A stretch of DNA of 64,000 bases from Atopsyche davidsoni (lineage: Eukaryota; Arthropoda; Insecta; Trichoptera; Hydrobiosidae), in NCBI GenBank assembly GCA_022113835.1, contig JAILWY010000018.1, forward strand, positions 17,135,501-17,199,500. The letters run 5' to 3'. The position numbers were made by a program, and so were the translations under genes. Positions within the stretch are counted from its first letter, which is position 1. Each line of letters starts with the position of its first letter. Shown piece by piece: positions 36,530 to 49,100 of the stretch. The notes below the pieces were generated by a model, which ran no database searches, had not been told where the DNA came from, and saw only the letters and a list, made by a program, of their open reading frames with translations.

Positions 36530-38910
36530 GAGATATTTGGATTATACTTTTGTGATTTATAAATTAAAACATTTTGTGAATTTAATTCTGAAAATTTAAT
36601 AAAAAAATCACTGACTAAAAAACTGTTCATTTAGCATTATATAAGAACATTTCCCGAATAAATGTATGTACTTAGATGGGTGCAAAGGGGGTTGTAGCAG
36701 CACGCCCCCCTCAAGCACAGCCGCCATTTCCTCTCGTGACCAATCACTGAGAACATTTTTGTGCAATTAGCATTTTTCTGTTGAATGCACTGAATGCAAG
36801 CGCATCAAGTTCTCAAGGATTCTTCAGATTTCCAATTGAAATGAAACTGTAAATGCAACCACACACCGAGCTTTTACACTTATGTTAAAAGATTCAAAGA
36901 ATTTGTATTTAAGAAAAAAGCTCCACCGTATATACAAACAACCTGTTAGAGATGTTGAAATGTAATATTAGGTTGCGTGGTATTCGCTTTGAAATAATTT
37001 ATTTACATTAAATATGTACATAACCGCATGACATTTCAATTTCCCTTTTCAACCACATTTTACTCTCTTTGAATATTTTCAATCTAGTGCTGAGAATATT
37101 CCATTAACATATTTGATGGGAATTTTAAATTTAAGTATTTTAAATAATTGCATGATCCATATCTTTTTTTCATGAAAGTGCTTTTGGTAATTATTTAATT
37201 GTAACGTGCTATAGGTACAATGGCTTTCCCCCGCACCATGCGAATTATGTTGGAACACAACACATGTTCTTGTAAGATGTTGACTTATAAATTAGTATAA
37301 ATGTGATAAATATGTAAATTAAACCGATACTTGTATAATATTCATTGTAAATATCGTGAGCCTGTACTCAGCTGTACTTACGTAAATGAACGCGGAAAAC
37401 ATTCGAAGCAGTACATGAACATAAATCATTTCAAAAATAATCCTCGCTTTCGATGTTAACCCAACGTATTAAAAAATAAATACGCACATATTCGTGTGAA
37501 TATCAAATTAATCATTTTAGATTTGAAATGACTTTCATAGAAGAGAGTTTCCGCTTATGATAATTAATTGATATTGCGACATCCGGTAGCACATAATATT
37601 GATAATCTTTTAAAGCTCTGTGCCTGCCGAGTGTTCGGCTCCATTAATCACAAACCAACGGTGTAATTTTGTGTTGTTTGGACGAACTTGTGTCATTACA
37701 TCTTTTCAGCTGCGCCTCATTCATCAGCCCCGACGCGTGTCACTCCCCAGCCAGCTAACTCGGCTAGCTCAGCTCACAATACACATTCTGGTGTCGCGTT
37801 ATGAAACGTGCGCGCACCTATGTGCTTAATAATGATTTATAATTCACTGGCACACTTCTACTTCCCTTTCTTAGAGCGTCCAACTGTTCTGCTGTCTAGT
37901 ATGTACAACACACCGGTATAATATTCAAGTGAAAATATGTTTAAACTCGTAAAAACTCATGTTCTAGTTGGATATTCCCGACGTAATATATGCACTTGAA
38001 AGCTTTCGAAACTGTACGGGTAATATGAGCATCTATGAATGAAAAAGTTTCCAGTCGAGAATAAAGTGAAATCTGAATTGTATAATGTGTTTATGCGGAA
38101 TTTATATTGTTAAAACAGTGAAGGTAAAATATTTAAACAGCAGTTTTAAATTTAATTTGCACGTGATAACGTGAATAAGTAATTCTCACCTATTGATGTA
38201 TCCCAAATACTAACTAAACAAAGCGTATCGCTTCACACATAACTGTCTGTACCTACATATATTCTCCTGATACTGCCTGTTGGTGTATATCTAGTCATTA
38301 TTATTTCAAACCTCCTTTACATAATAATACCTAAGTATATCATTGTCTTTCAGACCCTAATATTATTGTTTGATATTATTGAATAAAACATACATTATTA
38401 TATTAAGCATTATGTCTCAACAATAAAAATATTCATTGAAATAAAAGTTAGCTTACTCGGTGTTTTTTAATTGTGTAAATGTGTAGAGAAATTTAATATT
38501 TTTGACAGAGAGTACTTGGTGGAATTCCATTTTAACATTTTTTTAAATAAAAACTATTTACTGCGCAAAAACCTATTTTTACAGATAAACACACTACAGG
38601 ACAAACCCCAACACAGGATAACTGCTGCTACACCTCAAGCCACTACTTAAGATAATAACCGCATTAATATAAAAACATTTGTTCACAAAAATTTGAAATT
38701 ATATAGAATCCTTCACTTGTCAGGTACATTAAAATAACATTACCCCTTACCATCTGACAATCACTGTCTCTCTTTCCAACAACCTACCCCTCTAACAATT
38801 GTTTACCGAATTGCTTATTATTATATAAAAACTCACTCTGTTTGATAATGTCAACGTGAAAGGTTGGCGAAACCGGTCACAAATAAAAAACGAAACATGT
38901 GGAAAATCAC
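36530..38910. other. Intergenic stretch without gene
   Basis: AT-rich, with a modest GC rise at 37610-37830 (CGACGCGTGTCACTCCCCAG, CTAACTCGGCTAGCTCAGCT). The 69-codon frame there has no known relatives. Nothing else supported. Confidence 0.4.
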
Positions 38911-38915
38911 AATTA

Positions 38916-39354
38916 CTAATATGATTAGGCACATTAGTTCATACATAGAAGATGATTTAAAGAAACTCTCAGAAAAATATCAACGTGATTTGTGTGGGAT
39001 TTGAACCCACACCCCCTGGCTTACATGGCCGGTGTACTAACCCTTGTACTTGTTACTTTGTTCAAAAAGTCCAGTGCTTGCAAATCACGAAATATTGGTC
39101 GGCCTGGGCACATTGGTTCATATGTAGAGTATGATTGTTAAAAATTCTCGATAAACGGAAGTGATTCGTTAGTACAAGGGTTAGTACACCGGTCATGTAA
39201 ACCAGGGGATATGGATTCAAATCCCACACAAATCACGATGATATTTTTCTATGTATGAACTAATGTACCTAATCATATTAGTAATAATATAATAAACCCG
39301 TAATGGGTAATAAATACGCATTTGATTGACGTTAATCAAAAAATCGACATATAC
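38916..39354 (+). mobile_element. Palindromic tRNA-Thr-derived element, near-complete copy F
   Basis: The most complete copy. Order: 5' arm (38916-38990), tRNA-like module in antisense (38995-39050), linker (39051-39160), tRNA-like module in sense (39161-39236, 76 nt), shortened 3' arm (39237-39285) and tail (39286-39354) with TAATGGGTAATAAATACGCA and TTGATTGACG. The sense module aligns base for base with the middle of insect tRNA-Thr(TGT): A-box region TTAGTACAAGGGTTAGTAC and anticodon arm CGGTCATGTAAACCA. No clear target duplication was found around this copy. Confidence 0.8.
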
Positions 39355-39389
39355 ATATTTGCATCTATAGGGGGTATTCGTAAGTTGTA

Positions 39390-39600
39390 TGGATTATTAT
39401 ATCCGGCGGTCCATCAAGCATCGCTCATCGCTCAATAACTGTCTGGATTGGCCCGAGTTAGTTGTTGTTTGGCCGGGCTGAGATGTATTTAATGAGTTGG
39501 GCGGCGAGTCATCAGGCCGGCAGACGCTGTCGGGGGACGACGCGTCTTCAGCATCCTCGACGCGCGTCGCCACACAGGGCCGGAGCTCATTTTTAATTAA
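39390..39600. promoter_or_regulatory. GC-raised intergenic island
   Basis: High-complexity block with GAGTTGGGCGGCGAGTCATC and GACGACGCGTCTTCAGCATC. A minus-strand frame (39397-39624, 75 codons) is Ser/Thr/Asp-rich and looks slightly protein-like. It lacks a proper acceptor or donor, so I do not call an exon. Candidate conserved noncoding element. Confidence 0.3.
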
Positions 39601-40084
39601 TTTACCAAGAAATATGCAATGCAATGGCGTATTTTAATCCATCTCAGAGATTTATTGCTGTTTTCTTCTCCCAGCGACCCAGTTTTAAAGTATAAGAGTT
39701 TATCAAATATAAATTTTGTTAAGTATGAATTGGATAATTTATACATTGTTGCAATGTGAAACTAGCGTTCTCTTGAGAAGTCGCCACTTGTTTTTTTATG
39801 TATGTTTATTTGTTCTGAATACATCATGGAATTGATATTTAAAGTTAAATGTCATTCTGTACCCTGAGCGTGTGGACTTGGAATGATTGTGGAGAAATGG
39901 GCTCTGGAAATTCCTTGTCTAGGTGAGGGGACCTGCTGCAGAAAGAGTATCATATCTAAACGCTAGAGCTTTATAAGGAAATAATTATATTGCATAATAA
40001 TGCTATTGGGCAGCAGCAATGCGCAGACTTTTCGTTCCAATGTAAAACTGCGGTGTAGAAGGACTCGCTACACTTTCTTCCCCT

Positions 40085-40165
40085 TAGCGGCATAGCATGA
40101 ATATATGCTCAGTGAAATGGTCACCAACCTCCTCTGAGGAGAGGCACTTGATGAATAATCCCAAA
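40085..40165 (+). pseudogene. Second, shorter 3' fragment of the non-LTR retrotransposon
   Basis: TGGTCACCAACCTCCTCTGA and GGAGAGGCA match the end of the reverse-transcriptase fragment at 5.9 kb (opposite strand) with few differences; both encode VTNLL followed by TGA. Upstream similarity fades quickly. The frame is interrupted by TAG a few codons earlier, so the copy is dead. Confidence 0.55.
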
Positions 40166-41019
40166 TTCCAATAAAAATCAACTAAAATCTTGTAACGAGC
40201 AACGTTATAAAAAAATTAGTTTTATATAGAAGAAATACACACGTTTATTATTCTTTTGATCAAATCGAATTATTCGTGTAAAAATACTGCGTATGCCGAA
40301 AAGATGATTTTATTTCTAAATTACAACGCAGCCCATTTTTTTAACATGAAAGAATTTCTGTAATGACGCACCATATAATACGCTTTATAAGAAATGCTAA
40401 CAGGAATGATCATTAACGTCCGCCTTGCTGTCAGTGATAATAGCCCGCCCGGGCCGAGCTCTTCCCCTGACGGAAGTTCAGCGGTGCAAGTCCAATCGCA
40501 GAGATATCATGCTGTGAATAGAAATTACCAAACACCCTGTTGTAATTGATGTATTATATTTATATATAAAATATATTTATATAAATAAATATATATATCC
40601 ATTTGCACAAGTTATTATTTGCATAGTGTTCGGCCTCACATCTCAGGCAGTCAAAGTATTACGAGAATATAGCATATTTATAGCGTAGCATCAACACTTA
40701 TTCACTATTGTGTCATTTTTTTTTTTTTTTCATTTTATGCAATACACAGATCTTGATTAGAGTGCGGGAAGATATATTTACAATTTTCTATACCTTTGAC
40801 TTGCAGGTATTCTTGATACAGCTCTCAATCTAGACAGGACATGAGATTTTTTTTTTTTAAATTTATCTATGTTAGCAATGACGGAAATCAATATTTAAGC
40901 AATTATTATTATTTAATATTTAAAAATAGTTACTACTAGAACTACTTTTACACATTATTAGTCATAAATATGTGTGGAGGTGTGTGGGTGTGTTTACAGT
41001 GCATTTGACAAAGAACTAA

Positions 41020-41240
41020 AATGTACGGGTAGTCTCGCGCGCCCCTGCAGCGGCTTGGGTGGGCGACCGACACGATATTCATAATAATTTACGGCGCCAT
41101 GAGCTTAATTCAGGACAGCTTTGTGGTTATGAGCTTCTGTTTAAATCTCCCCAGGAAGCAGGCGTTTTATTTTAAGACACAACGCAAGTGGCGCTGCGGC
41201 CGATGTAAATGTCTTTCGCCGAGAGATACTGACGAGCATT
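41020..41240. promoter_or_regulatory. GC-raised intergenic island
   Basis: Begins with CTCGCGCGCCCCTGCAGCGG and includes TTCATAATAATTTACGGCGC and GCAAGTGGCGCTGCGGCCGA. No frame or splice pattern. The mix of AT-rich homeodomain-like sites with GC blocks resembles insect conserved noncoding elements. Confidence 0.35.
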
Positions 41241-41249
41241 TGAATTCTT

Positions 41250-44200
41250 TAATACAAGTCACTATAAAATAAAATTTTCAAATATTACTCATGAACTACT
41301 TTTAATCAAATACACATTTACATTATTATATATTTATAAAAGTATAATTAAATACATTTATTAATATTTGTATATCTAGTCACGATCTGTTTTGGATGTT
41401 GAGTTGCATTATCTATCTAACAAATTGATATAAACCATGTTAAAAACATGTTTGAATTGAATACTTACTTTCATAAAAAAATATGTATAAAAAGCTCCAT
41501 AACGACAAGCTTCGTACTTCACCGGTAGCTGCTCGAAATAGTGATAAAATATCTTCAGTCCCGTTGGGGTTCCCCTTAAAATAAACATGACACTTTGTTT
41601 ATTTTTAAACGAAATTCATAGATCATATCAAACACTAGCAAACGTTATGCGACCAAATCTTTTCATCTTTTCAGTGCTCCCGTTTACTTTTTTTAATAAT
41701 ATAAAAATATATCTTGATCAATGAATCGATGTATAACATGTGTTACCAACAGAAATAGCAAGTCTTCAAAGCTTACATATTTTCATATTTAGTTTTTTTT
41801 TATGTTTAATTTTTTATGTTCTCGTGGATGAATTTGTGACAAAAGATATTTTGTCCAGTATTTAAGATCTGCTAGTAGTGAGTGCTTTAAGTTGCCTTCC
41901 AGGATATGAAACAAGGAACAAATCACAACATCGAAAACGTCTACACACTCTGCAGCACAAGTTCACTCGGTCGATCATTCACGTTCGTGTGTTCACAACA
42001 GCACTTTGAAGTAAGAATCCGTAGATATTCACAATCTCGAATGTTTTTAAATGAAAACACAAGATAAGATTTAAATACGACTTGCGAGGGTAAGCAGTAA
42101 ACATACAAAGAGTAGAGTCAATGGCTGGAAAAAACAAAAGCTTTTAAATTTTAGGATCTTACAAGAGAATTGAGATCCAGATTGTTGTTTTGTGTTTTTG
42201 AGATTTATTCATTCTTTTGTCGATTGAAAATTGTCTTAAAATTGACTGATCTGATTTATTTTTTATTATACAAAACACAAATTTACACGTTGCTTTTGTA
42301 CGATTAAAATTTCGTGTTGATTGTGAAAATAAAATTATTATCTTATACTAAGAATAGTAATCAATTATTGTTTCTAGGGTTTGATATTAATTCGTGAACT
42401 TTGGTGAATAACTTATACAAGTGTACGCTCAAGTGCCATTATCAAATAAATCTATCAAGTAGTTAAATTATTCAACCAATACAGAGATCTGAGTGGGTAT
42501 TATCAGTCCCGAGTGCCCACCCATGTCAAACAATGTTTAGGACACACGCCAATGCTTCGAGAGTTATTAAATCATAAGATCAGTGATACAGAAAATTGGC
42601 TCGATCCACTCCAGCCGAGGGCTGCGGCACTTCGAGACCGCTCCTCAGACGCTCGTACTCCGCCGGAGTTTCGATAAGTTGATAGAAGTTATTTTCTCAA
42701 ACAAATATGCTAACAGTCTACGAGGGCTCAACTTCCATTTCGAGAGATATCAGAATATTGTGTAAAGCTAGTTCGGTAAATACCCATCGCTTTGCTTCTG
42801 CACAGGAATGTGAACATCACAAAAGTTTTTTTTTGTTGTTGATCAAATACGTTGTTAACATTATTAATACTATATTATTTAATAAATAAAAAAATCTGAT
42901 AAGATTTTTAGATGCTTAAAATTTTTGAGTTGAAGTAGTGTTTCTAAAAACTCGGGGTATTTCAACAATTTTGACTAATCGAAAACTGATTTTTCTTTAA
43001 TGAAATAATGTTTGAACTAATCAACAACTTAAAATTATTTGAATCTTAAAAGCAGTTAAAATTAAACATAAAAGCTTAAATTTAATAAATTGGTTACAAA
43101 AACTTGTTCACTAGTCTTAATTATTTAAAAAAATAAATAAAACATGTTATTGATTAAAAAAAGTTGCAATATCATTAAAAATTAAGATCGTTATTTACCA
43201 TCACTTTATTAATAACGTTTAATATTTCATATATAGTAAAATATATACCAACACATGCCAACGGTGAGACTTTGTATTTTAATTTATATACATATTTGAC
43301 TTTGATTAGATAAATTGGAAATAATTGTAAAACTCATATATTTAAGTTTGTAAAATATTTTCAAAAGGATAACTATTACATTATTCGTTCAAGCATACGT
43401 ACAGAAAAGAAAGGAATAAAAATCTGTATGAACTAAATGCCGGATTTGGATTTCTTTGAGTAATTTTTTATCTAGATATTCATTTTATATATAGGAATTT
43501 CCACAAATGATTTTGTGAAATATTTCCCCAAACACAGCGCTGGCCGGTGTCAGTCTAAGAGTTTCAATTTGAGGCTTTATCCAATATAAAGAGAACCGGA
43601 TGACTTGATCTGGGGTTAATCTCCGGCCGAATTCGATCCGGAATCCTTTGAATGGCGAGAATCCTGCTCTAAGAAAAACTCACACTCACAAAAAATGTAT
43701 ATGAATAAATTTAGCTTTTTTCTGCGAATTTGAACACGGAAGTTGTGAGGAATTTTTGTTCGTGTGTTATATTTATAAATATCATATTAACTTTATTAAA
43801 TAAAAACTGAATCTTTTTACATTATTCCGTTAGTAACAGTAGTGAAATCAAATTCAGTTTTTTTTCTGTAAAGTTAAAATAATGTCCTAATTTATTTGAG
43901 TCATGAGATATGCAGAGGTAGTAATTATTTTTATAATGAATGAAAAAGCAATAAAAATAAAACAAACTGTTAAAATAGAACATAAAACAAGCAAAGTATC
44001 TAAACAAACGTTGCTTCTGAAAGAATAAATTATATATTTTTATTATAGGATTTAGCGTGTTGATAGTTGAACCTCATTTCATTTTTGGCAAAAATAAGTT
44101 ATTATTAACAACATGTACACAATGCTGCATTTTTAATTCCACTTATAAATCTATTGATATAGGTTTTTTTTTAGTCCATCAGTTGCGAATTGAATTTCTG

Positions 44201-45730
44201 GTATTCACTTATAGTGTCATGTAAAGACTTCGGGCATTGTCCTCTTTGTGTATTATTGCGCTACCTGGAACTCATGAAGGAAACTCGTTACACGTGTCAG
44301 CTTTATATGAGAACGCCGGACTGATACTCTGATCGGATGCTGTTGTTTTCAGCAATATTGGCGGATCAGTGCTCTGAAACTACGGTTGAATATTTGTACT
44401 ATTCGATGAGCAGCCTAACTACATATTGCATTAGGGATAATCTATTTTAAAAAAGGTTTTTGCTCTGTTAGTTCCTTGAATACATATTTTTTTGAAAATA
44501 ACAGTTAGTTTTTTATATACACAGTAAGCAAATGATTTTATAGATTATTTAATTTTTTTTACAGAGTAGTTAATTTAAGTTAGAAATATACCTTTATCTG
44601 TCAAAATCAATAAATGTCATTAGAGTAAATTTTGTCGTTTGATTATTTAAGTTCGTTTCCTAAATTGAATTTTGCCTGGGCATTTAAGATCCTCATAGAT
44701 TATTCCAGGGTCGCCTAACTGCAATAACACAATACCACTGAGGTATAAACTCCCAAGTTTCGGAAACATAAATATCTTCTTTGACAATAGGATATTAGTT
44801 TTGTCACCTTTGGAACCTGACGGTTGTTTGCTAGGCTTGCCGTGGGTAAGTCCCAAGTACTTAAAAATAATTATATTTTACTCGAATTCACATAGTATTG
44901 AATATGATTTTTATTATATGCGATTATCGTTATATCGTTATATGCGATTTTTATTATATTAAAATATTATATCTACTATATGTCACTTAAATGTATATTT
45001 ACAAACTTAATAACATTGAATTTTTCGAGCTTAAAATACAGCTGTCGTTCAAGTTTTTTAATATTATTATTAAACCATGAAAGATAGGTGCATGCTTGTC
45101 TCAAGGATTCGGTTTATTTTAGATTTTGATTAAATCTGTTGCCTGGCAAAGACAGAGTTCTCTATCACTCCAAGTCTGCGAGGGTGATTGGAGAAGTATG
45201 CCCAACTACTTGAACTACGTCGAATCATATTTTCACTACCAAGTCCTGCATACTAAGTATATGATGAATTTTCAATAATAACAGAAAATATTCAGCATCA
45301 TAGTATTAATAAAAATATATTACGGTCAATAACAATAAATTTTTTGTCGTTTTAAAAAATATATATTAACGAAAAGCTATGTTAAAAATATTTCAATTCA
45401 GTCAAAAATATCAAACCTTTTCGCTTTATATATGTATATCTTCAAACGAATATTCTTGGTAGTGTAGAGGGTTGCTCCATGACACGCGGTTTGACTTCAT
45501 TTCTCAAATCACTAACCTCAAAACGAATGCTTCTAAGTGCATCCAAATCATTCAGAGAATAAAATATGTTTTCTGAGAGAGCGCTTCACAGAAAAGACAC
45601 GATATCTAAACATTCCGTACAAGTCCTACATATTTATCTTTATTCTATAATAATTCATGTCGTATTGCTGTGACTTAGTTTGAGTTTGTTAAATACAATG
45701 TGCATGTCATTTTGAATAAATAGAAATAAC
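41250..45730. other. Long AT-rich intergenic stretch, no gene found
   Basis: Patches of higher complexity at 41870-42010, 42480-42680, 43530-43680 and 44200-44360. The patch at 42590-42680 has short overlapping frames without known products. A local duplication of ATATGCGAT with inverted surroundings occurs near 44915-44960. Confidence 0.4.
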
Positions 45731-45739
45731 AAATAATTG

Positions 45740-46130
45740 GTTGTTTTCAGCTTCCCCGTCCTGTGACTTTTGAACGTGTCTCCGGCCACCGCGGCAAGCG
45801 CTTCATTACTGGCAGGCCACAATAATTTATAAATACATAAGCGTAGCGCTCAGAGTCGTGTTCCCGGCCCGTGTCGTATATCCGCCGTAGTTTTTATGCG
45901 CATCTGTTTCCGATGTTGCCTCCGTGTTAAATTATTCACATCTGGCAACATTCGTCCTCCAGGGCGAGGGCGCGGGCTGTTTTGCGGGTGCCCCACTTAA
46001 TTATACCAAAAAGATAAATCGACATGTAAATTCGACTCTTGTTGAACTGCCACTACATTAACGGGCGCCCGTGTAAAACTCTAGTGCTGCTGTTGATGTC
46101 CCCGGAACGAGCTCGCCTGCCACTGAAGAA
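45740..46130. promoter_or_regulatory. Large GC-raised island with homeodomain-like sites
   Basis: About 390 bp of high-complexity DNA alternating GC blocks (CCGGCCACCGCGGCAAGCGC) with ACAATAATTTATAAATACAT and TTTTTATGCGCATCTG. ATGTTGCC (45913-45920) and its exact complement GGCAACAT (45944-45951) form an inverted pair 23 nt apart. No coding frame spans it. It has the look of a developmental enhancer, but this is inference. Confidence 0.4.
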
Positions 46131-46139
46131 ATGTGTATA

Positions 46140-49100
46140 CTTATGACAGTCTGGGATAGAAATTATAAAAGTCACTCCATTATTCGAAAAGTAAAATTAA
46201 TTTGTAATATTTTTTATTTGATCATATAACGTGGAAGATAACGGCCGTTTTTGACAAAACCATTGATAGGCTCACAATCAAAAATGATCATAATATCAGC
46301 ACTATTTTTTTATCTTTATTTGTTGTGTATTCTAAATACTTCCCCACAAAGTATGGAAACCTTTCACATAACCATATTAAACCTTTCTTTAGTATTTGAA
46401 TTATTTGAATTGTTTAGGTAAGTTTTTTTTTTCCCCAAAACATGATATTCAAATCGCTCAAGATTCTCAACAATTATTGAATATTAAGATTTTATTTAAA
46501 AATAAAGAAAATATGCTTCAAATATATTCATGTGTTCCTGGATCAATAAACAAGGGACTGTTATCCCCCGCCTCCCCCAAATCTACCCTCCGCTTATATC
46601 AACTGATACACTCATTACCGCTCCCTCTGAAATTGATTATCGGATCTCTATAGCTCTCAGTCACATCATCGCTCTACTGCAATCCTGAAATAGGTCAAAT
46701 TCTTAGAACCGACTCATTCAGCTGACTCAATATTATAATAAAACAGAAAATAAAATACTTTTTTACTGAAAATGAGATTGTAAAACTTGACCAAGCTAAG
46801 AAAAATGTATTATTGAAACAATAATTATATTTTATTCACCGCTCATTCGACAATAAATTGTATAAAATATTCTGATATATTCAAGTCAAATATATTGTCA
46901 CAAAGTCCATACTAACAACCGAAGAATTATTTTTTTTAGAATGATACTTTATAAAGTATAAAGTATGAAACTCAGATAAAAGTTTCAGGCACTAAAGACT
47001 GCATTGTCGGATACTTAATGCAAGTAATTGTCGTGGACTTAATTCTTGAAGTTCTTTATTATTTCTATTGTCGAGTTCTTTCATGAATATGTTATTACAA
47101 TGATACTATATTACGTAGAGTGTAGTATTTTTATTAAACAGTATTACAGTCTTAAAAAGAAGTGATTTGAAAAAATAATAAGTTTAAAACGTCGTATATA
47201 TTTTGTGAAATCAATGTATAAAAAATCATAAAAGTATTTTAATATATATTTAACAATAAATTAATGTAAAACCAAGGTAATTTTAGTTAAATTTTTATTT
47301 GTATAAAAAGCAGGGGAGTTTCCACAATTGAAAAGCAGTTCTCTGTGCGAATGTGCTCTAAATCCGACTTCCCAGAGCACAAGTTGGCTGGTATGTGCAA
47401 TCTGTTTACTACTGTGCGCTACAGTATTGAAATCGCGTGACTAAGTTGGCACTATTCTTGGAAGTCAACTTCAATTACTTTCCACCTGGAATGTCCGATG
47501 AGAAGTTTCAACTTCAATCACACGTAAATTCAATGCTGATGCTTTAAATGATATAAATGTCGCTATTCATTTGATCCCCGACAAATCTTTAAAATCTATC
47601 AAAAGATTTATTTCATGAGTATTTATATTAACTTAAAAGGTTTATGAAAAAAAACTAATGACCATCCTATATTATATTACAATATTTAATAATAAAAATT
47701 TTTTTTTTAACAGATTATACTTGATGGAATTCCATTTTGATATAAAAAAATATCAAAAATTAAACTGTTTTGCGCTTAACATTAGTTTGCTGTACAAACT
47801 CAATATAATTGTAATTTTATTTTTCCTATAATAGTGGGCGTTATAATATATGCATTTAAATGTATATCTGAGTTGATATATAGTTACAAAATACGAGGAT
47901 TCTACAGCGGAGTAGAGAACCAAATTATCGATACATTAACAAGATCACAAAGTTTTGCTCCTCTTATTAGTTATAAAATTATTCCTGCTTTCTCTTTAAT
48001 TTTTATTAAATCAGATTCCGTCGCTACAAAAACAATGCAAATCTATTTTCACCCCATTATAATAAAATTTATTGTGAATGAAAATTAATATCGGCCGCTT
48101 GGTTGGAAATCAAATGCTTTTATACCAATAAGCCACTCACAACGCAGATAAGGGCTGCCCACGTTATCACATTTTAAGTATATAATATTGTAAAGCAATA
48201 GTAACAGTTATTAAGTTGAAAGTTAAACAAACTATTTCATATATGTATGTATACACATGCAGATTACAACGGTTATTTAAAAATACAATACAACGATATT
48301 TCGAGACATATAGATTTAATACTATATGTTAAATACAAATCTCATCGACAACTTATGTGTTTTTCTCTTTTTTTAAATTAAATGAATCTTCATAAAAAAA
48401 AACAATATCACAAAATCACATATTTTTGTGTTTAAGCCATATATCTATAAGTGTATTATTTTCTTTTTAAGTGCCGATATTTATAATTAAATTTCGTAAA
48501 ATACATTATTTTAGACGATCTCATGATCATTTAATTATTTTACACTGAAATATCATGATAACGACCCATGAAAATATGAACTCACGTGAACAAAAAGGTT
48601 AGACAGCCCTGATATATGTACATGTTTTCATGCGTATATTTCCTTATAACAGGTTTGAGACATAAAGCATGTTACATCGCAGATAGTGGGTATATAGATG
48701 GCTTAAGGGACGCAATATAAGGGGTGATGTAGGAATTCTAATAGGAAGGACTGCAACATTGCAATCAATCTCTCTCCCTAGGATAGAAGAGCCTTGGGAC
48801 TGACCGAGGGAGGTCTGGACTAACTTTCACTAATCGCAGATTAGCAGGACGTGATATACAAGCGAGCCATATTTCTTTTCGGAATTTCAGAGCTTGGAAA
48901 AATACCACTCTGGTTACGATTGTAGAAATCATCTGGAATCAAATATTATTGAATGTTGAAAATAAATAATTTATATATGACGCTTATTTAATTTAAAACC
49001 ATAAAAGACGATTTAATCAAAGTGGTTTATTATTGAAATAAAACTTCAAAATAATTTCATAACTTTCGTGCGGATTTTTTATTTAAATATTACAGAGGAA

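Noticed and set aside
39397..39624. 75-codon minus-strand frame read as a possible exon
   Set aside because: Ser/Thr/Asp-rich and somewhat protein-like, but lacks credible splice sites or a promoter; kept only as a GC island.
45913..45951. X-box (RFX) site from the ATGTTGCC/GGCAACAT pair
   Set aside because: RFX half-sites need a spacing of 1-3 nt; here it is 23 nt.
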